Assembly: GCA_900551185.1 (NCBI GenBank)
Contig: URVF01000089.1
Coordinates: 1 to 6,471, forward strand
DNA length: 6,471 bases
DNA from: an uncultured Collinsella sp.
GTDB taxonomy: Bacteria > Actinomycetota > Coriobacteriia > Coriobacteriales > Coriobacteriaceae
Direction: 5' to 3'
The notes beneath the pieces were generated by a model that was given only the letters and a program-made list of their open reading frames with translations, searched no databases and had not been told where the DNA came from. A program made the position numbers and the translations under genes. This document shows, one piece after another, positions 1-5,567 of this stretch (position 1 is the stretch's first letter; the number at the start of each line of letters is the position of its first letter).

Positions 1-42
1 CGCGTAAGATCGTCGGCAGCGTCAGATGTGTATAAGAGACAG
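1..42 (+). other. Nextera i5-side sequencing adapter (artefact)
   Basis: This is not genomic DNA. Bases 10-42 match the Illumina Nextera read-1 transposase adapter, ending in the 19-base Tn5 mosaic end (24-42, AGATGTGTATAAGAGACAG). Bases 2-9 (GCGTAAGA) match the i5 index S517 from memory of the index list. The contig end probably arose from untrimmed read-through of short inserts. Any reading frame crossing it is spurious: it gives the well-known artefact peptides SDVYKRQ on the + strand and LSLIHI on the - strand. Confidence 0.98.
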
Positions 43-162
43 GCGCCTAAGCCGCGCGACCCCTACATCCGTGCCGAGAACGAGGACGACGACGGCTACG
101 ATCCCTACAGCGATCGCCGCCCCGAGCGCGAGCCGATGTTCGAAGCCGATCCGTGGCGCTGA
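43..162 (+). CDS. C-terminal tail of an unrecognised protein (5' truncated)
   Basis: An open frame enters directly from the adapter and ends at TGA 160-162, giving 39 residues of genomic origin. The tail is hydrophilic, rich in Asp, Glu, Arg, Pro and Tyr (for example NEDDDGYDPYSDRRPEREP), and ends FEADPWR. Codons favour G or C in the third position, as in the certain genes of this window, which supports the frame. No domain is visible; it looks like a disordered acidic C-terminal tail. The beginning of the gene is off the contig, so its function cannot be stated. It is oriented the same way as the ATPase gene, but the 321-base gap with its own promoter argues against a shared operon. Confidence 0.6.
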   Translation, partial: APKPRDPYIRAENEDDDGYDPYSDRRPEREPMFEADPWR

Positions 163-186
163 GTGCCACCCAAAAGGCCACCAATA

Positions 187-253
187 AGTTGCGGTGAAAT
201 AGGGATTGTTTTGCGGTTTGACCAGCAAAAACAGTCCCTATTTCACCGCAACT
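187..253. repeat. Long palindromic intergenic repeat, 26-bp arms
   Basis: Arms 187-212 and 228-253 are complementary over 26 positions; the only departure is a T206/G234 wobble. The outer core is GTTGCGGTGAAATAGGGA on the left and its exact complement on the right. The 15-base loop (213-227) can itself fold, with GGT 215-217 pairing to ACC 221-223. As RNA this would be a very stable hairpin. No T-tract follows immediately (TTTTT begins 11 bases after the stem), so it is not a textbook terminator, although it could block transcription from the upstream gene. Its length, near-perfect symmetry and intergenic position suggest a dispersed REP or MITE-like element. I recall similar motifs in Collinsella intergenic regions but could not verify this. 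Confidence 0.8.
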
Positions 254-287
254 GCGTTAGGGATTTTTCTACAGGGGGAGGGTAGTC

Positions 288-336
288 AAAAAAGCCCCGT
301 CCCAAATCGACTGTCCAGGGAGTCGCATTCGGGCTT
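288..336 (-). terminator. Possible minus-strand intrinsic terminator or repeat remnant
   Basis: AAGCCC (292-297) pairs with GGGCTT (331-336), and inside it CGACT (308-312) pairs with AGTCG (321-325). An A6 run at 288-293 means that, read on the - strand, the stem is followed by U residues, as in an intrinsic terminator. However, no - strand gene reads into it from the right, since the ATPase is on the + strand. It may instead be a degraded repeat or a barrier to antisense transcription. The internal loops make the fold weak. Confidence 0.3.
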
Positions 337-415
337 GGTTGTCCTCTCAGCCACTCGGCATCCTTCGAGCAGTAATAGTGAAAAAACTTGCTTAAGTGTT
401 AATCAAGTCAGACAT

Positions 416-475
416 AATCTTGCTCTCTAATTAATCAAGAATCGCTATAATTTTGATTAGCTAGAGAGCAAGATT
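416..475. promoter_or_regulatory. 25-bp-arm dyad over the ATPase promoter (putative operator)
   Basis: Arm 416-440 (beginning AATCTTGCTCTCTA) is complementary to 451-475 (ending TAGAGAGCAAGATT), with one mismatch (A430/C461) and two G-T wobbles. The 10-base loop and right arm contain the TATAAT box (446-451). The heptamer TAATCAA occurs three times: 400-406 and 432-438 on the + strand, and 453-459 on the - strand. The first two copies sit in the direct repeat TTAATCAAG at 399-407 and 431-439, 32 bp apart. The dyad ends just before the ribosome binding site of the ATPase gene. It could bind a dimeric repressor, or form a 5' UTR hairpin if transcription starts upstream of it. Which of these applies cannot be told from sequence. 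Confidence 0.6.
420..451 (+). promoter_or_regulatory. Putative sigma-70-type promoter of the ATPase gene
   Basis: A perfect -10 hexamer TATAAT lies at 446-451. The best -35 candidate, TTGCTC (420-425), gives a 20-bp spacer, longer than optimal, so the promoter may need activation or may be intrinsically weak. Transcription would start near 458, giving a leader of about 25 bases with GGAGA at 476-480 before ATG 484. A second, weaker pair, TTGCTT (388-393) and CATAAT (413-418) with a 19-bp spacer, lies upstream. Transcription from that pair would carry the whole 416-475 hairpin into the mRNA. Confidence 0.5.
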
Positions 476-483
476 GGAGAATC

Positions 484-1836
484 ATGGCATTCAACGACTT
501 GATCGCCCAGAAAATAAAGGACTTTGAACAGCAGGGGGTTCCGCAGGTCTTTGAGCGAGACCTTGATCTAGGAAACCCACAGGAGCCAAAGCGCGACAAC
601 ATCGTAAATGTGATTGTGGGGGCCCGCCGTTGTGGAAAGACGTATCGCCTGTATCAGGAGATGCGGCGGCTTCAGAGCCGGGGCGTCGAGCTTGACCGGA
701 TGCTTTACTTCAATTTTGAGGATGAGCGCTTGCGCCCGTATGAGCCATCGCTGCTGGCGGACGTGCTCGACACGTTCTATGCGCTGTATCCTGTTGCTCG
801 AACCGAGGGCGCTTACATTTTCTTTGACGAGATCCAGGAAATTCCCGAATGGGGTGCGTTTCTGCGGCGTGTAGTCGATACGGAGAAAGCGACCGTCTAT
901 GTGACGGGATCTTCTTCTAAGATGCTGTCCTCAGAACTTAAGAGCGAGTTCAGGGGTCGTTCTCTTGTGCGAGAGCTTTTTCCGTTGAGTTTTTCGGAAT
1001 ACGTTCGATATAAGACGGGGAGCGTTCTCGAGCCAGATGCGACCTTTTCCCCGAGCGATGCAGCGCTGCTTCGACATCATCTGATCGGGTATCTTGAACG
1101 AGGGGGATTCATTGCGACACTTGAGCAGACGCCTGCAGACGCGATTCAGCTGCTACAGGAATATGCTTCGCGAACGGTCGCCATGGACGTCGTTGAACGT
1201 TACGACGTCAAGAACCCTCGCCTGGCATCGCTGTTCTTGACGCGGTGTATGGCATCTTCGGGACGAGAGCTGTCAGTGAACAAAGTGTACAACGAGTTCA
1301 AGAGCAGACAGATACCCGTCAGTCGTAATTCGCTTAGCGATTTACTTGAGTATTATGAGGACGCCTACCTGTTATTTTCTGTGCCGGAGTTCACGCGTTC
1401 ACTGGCAAATAACATGCGGTCTGCGTCTAAGGTCTACGCTGTCGACCCTGCGATGTTTGGAGCATTCTCTCCCGCATCAGCATTGGACCAGGGCCAGAGG
1501 CTCGAGACCGCAGTGTTCAATGCGCTAAGAAGAAAGACTCCCGCGGTGAGGACCGGCTCGGTCTGCCGCCTGCTGATCAAAGAGAAGAGCAAAAGCCATG
1601 AGGTGGACTTTGTGGCTGGGGACGCGCTTCTCATGCGGGCTTATAGCCTGATTCAGGTGAGTGCGGATATGGCACGTGAGAAAACGCGCGAGCGCGAAAT
1701 TGCCGCGCTTGATGCCTCGATGGCCCAGTTCGATCTTGGCGAGTCGGCAATCGTTACCATGGATGAACAGACCGATATTCCATGCGAGCACGGTGTGGTA
1801 CACGTTATGCCCGCATGGAAGTGGCTCCTTGCCTAA
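484..1836 (+). CDS. AAA-type ATPase with C-terminal DUF4143-like domain
   Basis: This 450-residue protein belongs to the widespread prokaryotic ATPase family annotated as AAA_14 plus DUF4143. The N-terminal P-loop domain shows Walker A GARRCGKT (46-53), Walker B YIFFDEIQ (111-118, acidic pair D115-E116), a sensor-like TGSSS (141-145) and the family's FRGRS (157-160) followed by LFPLSFSEY (165-173). A helical region follows (about 190-330). The C-terminal part resembles a PD-(D/E)XK nuclease fold, with E341 in LETAVFNALRR, EVDFV (373-377) and IQVS (390-393). Length is typical and the gene looks intact. The start has GGAGA four bases upstream. The family's biological role is poorly established; links to mobile or defence regions are known, but no substrate can be assigned. 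Its codons are less GC-rich than those of its neighbours, suggesting horizontal acquisition. It stands alone, with its own promoter, and converges on the next gene. Confidence 0.93.
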   Translation: MAFNDLIAQKIKDFEQQGVPQVFERDLDLGNPQEPKRDNIVNVIVGARRCGKTYRLYQEMRRLQSRGVELDRMLYFNFEDERLRPYEPSLLADVLDTFYALYPVARTEGAYIFFDEIQEIPEWGAFLRRVVDTEKATVYVTGSSSKMLSSELKSEFRGRSLVRELFPLSFSEYVRYKTGSVLEPDATFSPSDAALLRHHLIGYLERGGFIATLEQTPADAIQLLQEYASRTVAMDVVERYDVKNPRLASLFLTRCMASSGRELSVNKVYNEFKSRQIPVSRNSLSDLLEYYEDAYLLFSVPEFTRSLANNMRSASKVYAVDPAMFGAFSPASALDQGQRLETAVFNALRRKTPAVRTGSVCRLLIKEKSKSHEVDFVAGDALLMRAYSLIQVSADMAREKTREREIAALDASMAQFDLGESAIVTMDEQTDIPCEHGVVHVMPAWKWLLA

Positions 1837-1909
1837 TCATCTATGGACCTGTGGGGTCAGGACCTCCTGGCTCCTTCATCACAGTTGGGGAGCACCTTGC
1901 TGCGCCAGG

Positions 1910-3412
1910 CTAGTCCTGGGCTTTGATGCTCGGCAGCAGGATCTGCGCGAGGTAGTCGGTCTCGAGTTTGGTCGCGGCGTCTGCGTTGCCGTTTTTGCCA
2001 ACCAGGTCGTTCTTGATCTGACTATAGGTGTAGCGGTTGCCGGTCGTCAGCTCGACAAGCTCAATGGCCGTGTCCATGGGGTAGGTCGACACGGGATTCT
2101 GGGTGCGCCCGTTGATAGTCTGGGGCACCACGTACGGATAGACGGGGCCGCTGGCATAGACGGTGTAGCCGTTGCCCAGGCTGACCGTGCCCAAAACCGT
2201 ATCGCCGTCATCGGGTGTAAAGGTTTCGCCATCGCGCACGGCGACGAGCGTCACGAGCGGCGTATTGGCGTCGTCGCCCAGATAGATGCATAGCGTGCTG
2301 TCGTTTTGCCAAGTTGCGACCTTGCCGTACCACTCGACGGGAATATCGAGCTGGTAGAGGTCGGTTGCCTTGTGGCGAGCGTCAGCATCACGGGATGCCT
2401 GTGCCTTTTGCGCGCTCACGGCATTGACGGCGGCGTCGCGCCGCGCGGTTGCTGCCTGCTGGAGCACTTTGGCAGCCGCGGCGGAGCTCGCACCGCCCTC
2501 TTCGGCATACTTGGCGGCGGCATCGATCTGGTCGTCAGTCACCGTGTCGGCCGAAGGCACCTTGAGCTTAAAGGTGGCCTGGGCACTTAGATCCTGTCCA
2601 TCGCTCTTAACGGTGACCTGCGTCTTGGTGGTCGGGACGGTGTAGATGGTGCCGTCGGCCGCGATGGGGGAGGCGGCGATGGAGAACGTGTAATCGCCGG
2701 GCAGCAGCTTAATGCCGCGACCGTGCTCGTCAACGTAGAGCGTTTCGCTCACGGAAGAACCGTCAGAATCCTGGCCACTCACCTGCACGGGGATCTTTGA
2801 GCCAGTGGAACAGTCGAGGCCCGTGGCATGCACGCCAATCTGCACTGACATCATCGTGTGGGCATTGGCGGCGACAGTGGCAGCCTGCTCTTGCTGATAT
2901 CCGTTCCAGGCAGCATAGCCTGCGCCGCCGGCGACGAGCGCGACGGCCACAACGCCGGCAACCATCAGGTTGCGGCGCTTGGGCGACATCTTGCGATGAC
3001 GAACCTCGGCCTCGCGTGCCGAAGGAACGGACGGTAGGGGAATATCGCCCATGGCGATGGTCTCGTCCACGGCAGGAGCGGAGCCCAGGCCGGGAAGCTC
3101 GCGGGTCAGCGAATCTTCGGCCGGCAAGCTGCCGAGCAAGATGGTTTCCTCGCTCGTGTCGGATTCGGGCTGGTCGTCGGCCTCGCATTCGGATTCCTCG
3201 TGCCCCGCCTCGTCTTCGGTGGGCGCGGCGCCATCGTCTTTTGCATCCTGATCATCGGGCTGCGCCTCGATTTCCGGCTCATCCCGCACATCAACGCTCG
3301 AATCGTCAAACGCAATCTCGGTCAGCGCGATCTGGTCTAGGCTCTCCAGGGCCTCGGCACACGCTTCTGCATCTTGGGCCGCATCCTCTTGGCCCATCGT
3401 CTCATCTTTCAT
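1910..3412 (-). CDS. Single-pass membrane protein, acidic cytoplasmic N-terminus, secreted C-terminal domains
   Basis: This 500-residue protein is not a family I can name. Residues 1-135 are strongly acidic, low in complexity and probably disordered. A basic stretch (RHRKMSPKRR, 138-147) and one transmembrane helix (about 148-168) follow, which predicts N-inside, C-outside topology. Outside the membrane, 188-285 looks like a beta-sandwich module (LLPGDYTFSI at 236-245). Residues 295-350 form an Ala-rich helical linker. Residues 352-500 form a second domain beginning YQLDIPVEWYGKVATW, a pattern seen in secreted domains of gut Gram-positives. A motif of the form E-E/D-T-I-x-x-G-x-L/I-P appears twice, at 88-97 and 116-125. 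I chose ATG 3412 because GGGGG lies four bases upstream; ATG 3397 is an alternative, and extension further upstream runs into non-coding sequence. A role in envelope sensing or adhesion is only a guess. Confidence 0.85.
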   Translation of the reverse strand: MKDETMGQEDAAQDAEACAEALESLDQIALTEIAFDDSSVDVRDEPEIEAQPDDQDAKDDGAAPTEDEAGHEESECEADDQPESDTSEETILLGSLPAEDSLTRELPGLGSAPAVDETIAMGDIPLPSVPSAREAEVRHRKMSPKRRNLMVAGVVAVALVAGGAGYAAWNGYQQEQAATVAANAHTMMSVQIGVHATGLDCSTGSKIPVQVSGQDSDGSSVSETLYVDEHGRGIKLLPGDYTFSIAASPIAADGTIYTVPTTKTQVTVKSDGQDLSAQATFKLKVPSADTVTDDQIDAAAKYAEEGGASSAAAAKVLQQAATARRDAAVNAVSAQKAQASRDADARHKATDLYQLDIPVEWYGKVATWQNDSTLCIYLGDDANTPLVTLVAVRDGETFTPDDGDTVLGTVSLGNGYTVYASGPVYPYVVPQTINGRTQNPVSTYPMDTAIELVELTTGNRYTYSQIKNDLVGKNGNADAATKLETDYLAQILLPSIKAQD

Positions 3413-3539
3413 ATATCCCCCAAGCTCAATATCGGGACAACACTGTACCCAAAAATGGAGCCATATAAAGCGCGTGCGAAATATAAGATCCGATTTAACT
3501 CGAGCGCATCGTTCGGCCGCATCCTCGCGGCAGCAAAAG
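3413..3539 (-). promoter_or_regulatory. Upstream region of the acidic membrane protein gene
   Basis: This 127-base stretch between the terminator of the upstream gene and ATG 3412 must hold the promoter of the acidic membrane protein if the terminator works. It contains AT-rich patches (for example ATATAAG at 3481-3487 and ATATAAAG at 3463-3470 on the + strand), giving TATA-like boxes on the - strand, but no convincing -35/-10 pair. The ribosome binding site is the G5 run at 3417-3421. Confidence 0.35.
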
Positions 3540-3574
3540 GCCCCCGGAAAGCGGACGAATCGCTTTCCGGGGGC
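3535..3574 (-). terminator. Strong intrinsic terminator of the membrane protein gene
   Basis: There are perfect 14-bp arms, 3540-3553 (GCCCCCGGAAAGCG) and 3561-3574, with a 7-base loop. On the - strand the stem is followed by C and then four T (from A 3535-3538). It lies about 70 bases after the stop codon of the 3645-4652 gene and should separate that operon from the next - strand gene. The + strand side has no T-tract, so it works in one direction only. Confidence 0.85.
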
Positions 3575-3644
3575 ATGCAATACGTTGCATTGCGCGGAGT
3601 CGGCCAGGCGGCTTCACGTTCAAGCGGCGTTTGCACCGGGTATG

Positions 3645-4652
3645 TTACTCGGCGTGCGCGTAATCAACCTTGGCGCGGCGAGCAGTAGCCTTCTCCCAAT
3701 CGCTGGTGCCCTCAAAGACATCCTGCTTGTAGGGGTTGCGGCCGAGCTTCTTGGCGCGGTAGGCGACATAGACGATCGCGGCGACGTTGGCGATCAGCGC
3801 GGCAATCGAGACCGCGGTGGCGGCGCCGGGGTCGAGCGTGGAGTGGGTCACAAAGATGGACTCCTCCTGGAAGTACGGGAACACCTGGGCAAACATGCAC
3901 CAAATAGCAAGCGTAAAGGCGCGGTTCTGGATCCAGCCGCCCTTGTTCCAGATAAAGGCGGCGACGGTGGGCGCCAGCAGCAGCGCAAAGCCGCAGAACC
4001 AGGAGTGGGTGGGCAGGCAGTTGTAGGTGTAGCAGAAGTTCCAGATATCGTAGGCGATGATGTAGACCCAAGTCATGTCGGGCCACAACATGTCGGTTTG
4101 ATCCTCGGAGGCGTAGACGCTCCACCAGCCGGTCATGCAGAAGATGTTGATGAGACCGGCGATGCCGTTGAACACGTTGTTCCAGCCGGCAAGCTGCGTG
4201 GCACCCTCGGAGGTGACCCAGGTGGACTGGCCCAGGACAAAGAAATGATAGGCGCTCTCGAAGTCGGACACGACGGCGATCATGATGTTGATGGCGACGA
4301 TCACAAACGGCCATGCGCGGAACCAATGCGCCTTGCCAATCTTGCCCCACTGGTACTTAATGGCAATGAAGCCCCAGCAACCGGCCAGCGCCGCGTACAC
4401 CTTGGCGTAGTGGAACCAGCTGTTCTGGTACACATGGGTGGGGTTGGTGAGCGCCCACTCGGCGCCCTGCGAAACGCCCACGGCGATGGCGACGCAGTAG
4501 ATGGTCATGGCCAGCGGAGCCACGCCAAAGATGATTGCCGCGCCCAGCTTGGTGCGGCGGCCGACTTCGTTGAGCACGATCAGGCCAATAAAGACCATGG
4601 CCCAGCCGGCCCAGTGGATAAGGGTATCGCTACCCCAAACATCGAACAGCAT
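3645..4652 (-). CDS. Polytopic membrane protein, resembles DUF5692 family
   Basis: This 335-residue integral membrane protein has about nine hydrophobic helices, near residues 11-29, 38-60, 82-100, 112-129, 155-174, 193-213, 217-235, 243-260 and 277-299. A basic hydrophilic tail follows (300-335), probably cytoplasmic. It is unusually rich in Trp and other aromatic residues, for example TGWWSVY (174-180) and the pair MLWPDMTW/YDIWNFCY (188-208). The layout and motifs match what I recall of the DUF5692 family, whose function is unknown; the assignment is from memory. A clear AAAGGAG lies six bases before ATG 4652. The gene follows the TetR gene after 66 bases and ends at a strong terminator, so the two probably form one operon controlled by that repressor. 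Transport or a membrane-bound enzymatic role are both possible. Confidence 0.9.
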   Translation of the reverse strand: MLFDVWGSDTLIHWAGWAMVFIGLIVLNEVGRRTKLGAAIIFGVAPLAMTIYCVAIAVGVSQGAEWALTNPTHVYQNSWFHYAKVYAALAGCWGFIAIKYQWGKIGKAHWFRAWPFVIVAINIMIAVVSDFESAYHFFVLGQSTWVTSEGATQLAGWNNVFNGIAGLINIFCMTGWWSVYASEDQTDMLWPDMTWVYIIAYDIWNFCYTYNCLPTHSWFCGFALLLAPTVAAFIWNKGGWIQNRAFTLAIWCMFAQVFPYFQEESIFVTHSTLDPGAATAVSIAALIANVAAIVYVAYRAKKLGRNPYKQDVFEGTSDWEKATARRAKVDYAHAE

Positions 4653-4670
4653 GCTGCTCTCCTTTCACAC

Positions 4671-4698
4671 GCCCGCGGCCCCTCTTCTGATCGCGGGC
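4671..4698 (-). promoter_or_regulatory. Intercistronic hairpin before the membrane protein gene
   Basis: GCCCGCG (4671-4677) and CGCGGGC (4692-4698) form a perfect 7-bp GC stem with a 14-base loop, in the short gap between the TetR stop and the membrane protein start. No T-tract follows on the - strand, so it is not a normal terminator. It could stabilise the downstream mRNA or mark a processing site. Next to it is the perfect 10-bp palindrome TTTGGCCAAA (4701-4710). Confidence 0.5.
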
Positions 4699-4715
4699 AG
4701 TTTGGCCAAATGTCG

Positions 4716-5378
4716 TCAGTTCTGGGGCTTGCGCTCCGGATACTTGGCGGTATAGCCCTCGATGTGGAGTGTCGAGGCGATGATTTCCTTGACCGTTTCG
4801 TCGGGCACATCGGGGTGCGTGCGGATATACATCAAAAGACCCATGATGAGGGTGTAGAACGTCTCGTAGACATGGTCGATGCGTAGCTCATGATGGGCGA
4901 CAAAATCCACTACGGTGGTGTCGCAGATATACTGCGCCACGCGCTGGACCACGTTGTGCAAAAAGCCGCCGTAGAGCGCGCCGCTGCTCGAGGTAAGCGT
5001 GCTCGGCAGCTCGTGGCCGCTGGCGACCAGGCGCTTAAAGAGCGGGGCGACGGTGTCGAGCGCGCCCTCGATATCACCGACGGTGCGGTCGGCGTTCCAC
5101 CGCTCGAGTTCGGAGATAAAGCCGTCGATCGCCTCGTCCATAACAGCGGTGACGGCGGCGTCCATGTCGGCGAAGTAATGGTAGAACAATGAACGCGTGC
5201 AGCCGGCTCGCTTGGTCACGGCCGATACCGATAGGTGGGACACGCCCAGCTCGGAGCTTACGGTGCGCACGGCATCGAGGATCTCGCGACGGCGTTCGTC
5301 GCCCGTCAGGCGCTTTGTCGCGCTATCGGATGCGGGGACGGCATCGACCACAGAGGTATCTGCTGTGTTGTTGCCCAT
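4716..5378 (-). CDS. TetR/AcrR-family transcriptional repressor
   Basis: This 220-residue protein has the TetR architecture. A polar N-terminal extension of about 25 residues precedes the DNA-binding domain (about 27-76), with RREILDAVRTVSSELG (30-45) as helix 1. The helix-turn-helix is LSVSAVTKRAGCTRSLFYHYF (49-69), carrying the family signature TRSLFYHYF. The all-helical ligand-binding and dimerisation domain fills 77-210 and has no recognisable ligand signature. I chose ATG 5378, which has AAAGGCGG upstream at good distance. The in-frame ATG at 5396 would extend it by six residues, but GAGG directly abuts that codon. It is transcribed with the following membrane protein gene and diverges from the Fe-S oxidoreductase gene. 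Paired palindromes in the shared upstream region are its likely operators, implying autoregulation and control of both flanking genes by a small molecule. Confidence 0.93.
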   Translation of the reverse strand: MGNNTADTSVVDAVPASDSATKRLTGDERRREILDAVRTVSSELGVSHLSVSAVTKRAGCTRSLFYHYFADMDAAVTAVMDEAIDGFISELERWNADRTVGDIEGALDTVAPLFKRLVASGHELPSTLTSSSGALYGGFLHNVVQRVAQYICDTTVVDFVAHHELRIDHVYETFYTLIMGLLMYIRTHPDVPDETVKEIIASTLHIEGYTAKYPERKPQN

Positions 5379-5406
5379 GTTTTTGCCGCCTTTCATCCTC
5401 TTTTGC

Positions 5407-5421
5407 CTGACCGTTCGCCTA
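5407..5421. promoter_or_regulatory. Degenerate third operator-like site
   Basis: This 15-base stretch matches the first palindrome (5438-5452) at 11 of 15 positions, sharing TGAC and GTTCG in register, but it lacks the dyad symmetry. Its centre lies 31 bp, about three helical turns, from that palindrome and 29 bases upstream of the TetR start codon. It may be a low-affinity site or a decayed duplicate; chance is not excluded. Confidence 0.35.
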
Positions 5422-5433
5422 ACAGTCTTGAAT

Positions 5434-5479
5434 ATTGTTGACGGTTCGTCAATACTATTTTTGACACAATGTCAACAAT
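5434..5479. promoter_or_regulatory. Nested double operator between TetR and oxidoreductase genes
   Basis: Two 15-bp palindromes are present: TTGACGGTTCGTCAA (5438-5452) and TTGACACAATGTCAA (5461-5475), consensus TTGACR-N3-YGTCAA, with centres 23 bp apart. The pair is itself symmetric about 5456.5. The outer ATTGTTGAC (5434-5442) is the reverse complement of GTCAACAAT (5471-5479), and the inner GTCAA (5448-5452) mirrors TTGAC (5461-5465). The centre carries -10-like hexamers on both strands (TACTAT on +, 5453-5458; TAGTAT on -, 5457-5452). Binding here would therefore block divergent promoters. Assignment to the adjacent TetR protein is inference from position and from the usual autoregulation in this family. 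Confidence 0.8.
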
Positions 5480-5490
5480 GGCGGGTGAAC

Positions 5491-5552
5491 GGCATGGGGG
5501 CATGCCCGGCCTGCAAAAAAGAGGGGTGCCGCGGTCTCGCCGAGCTGTGGCA
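5491..5552 (+). promoter_or_regulatory. Structured leader of the oxidoreductase gene
   Basis: If transcription starts near the operator, the mRNA has a leader of about 90-100 bases. It contains GGCATG-GGGG-CATGCC (5491-5506, perfect 6-bp arms) and a longer imperfect hairpin from TGCCGCGGT (5527-5535) with GCTGTGGCA (5544-5552). The second ends a few bases before the ribosome binding site AAGGGA (5557-5562). No riboswitch class is recognised; post-transcriptional control is possible but unproven. Confidence 0.35.
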
Positions 5553-5567
5553 AGAGAAGGGACAACC

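Larger units (their letters stand above)
163..483. other. 321-base intergenic region with three dyad structures
   Basis: I see no credible coding sequence here. The region holds, in order, a long palindromic repeat (187-253), a smaller hairpin preceded by an A-tract (288-336), and an AT-rich promoter/operator zone (about 381-475) just before the ATPase gene. Base composition changes sharply from the GC-rich upstream gene to AT-rich after about 365. That fits the ATPase gene having arrived together with its own promoter. Small open frames in this stretch overlap the palindromes and have no ribosome binding site. Confidence 0.7.

Noticed and set aside
22..228. A small - strand frame ending in the peptide RLSLIHI.
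   Set aside because: Its end is Nextera adapter sequence and its start lies inside the palindromic repeat.
1837..1909. A possible bidirectional terminator between the convergent ATPase and acidic membrane protein genes.
   Set aside because: Only short imperfect stems (for example 1846-1849 with 1855-1858, and 1870-1876 with 1887-1893) and no T-tract on either strand. A 9-base direct repeat TGGCTCCTT (1822-1830 and 1868-1876) is also present but is probably chance or a small duplication.
2797..3468. A 223-codon Arg/Pro-rich open frame on the + strand.
   Set aside because: It is the shadow of the acidic N-terminal half of the - strand membrane protein: GAx/GCx-rich codons read backwards give Arg, Pro and Ser.
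3474..4886. A 470-codon open frame on the + strand opposite the membrane protein and TetR genes.
   Set aside because: It is antisense to two well-supported genes, has low-complexity Gly/Asp/His-rich content typical of a GC-rich shadow frame, no plausible ribosome binding site, and contains the terminator hairpin of the real gene.
5469..5567. An upstream start (ATG 5469) adding 33 residues to the oxidoreductase.
   Set aside because: The codon lies inside the second operator palindrome, has no ribosome binding site, and the added residues have no family-like sequence; ATG 5568 has AAGGGA at proper spacing.
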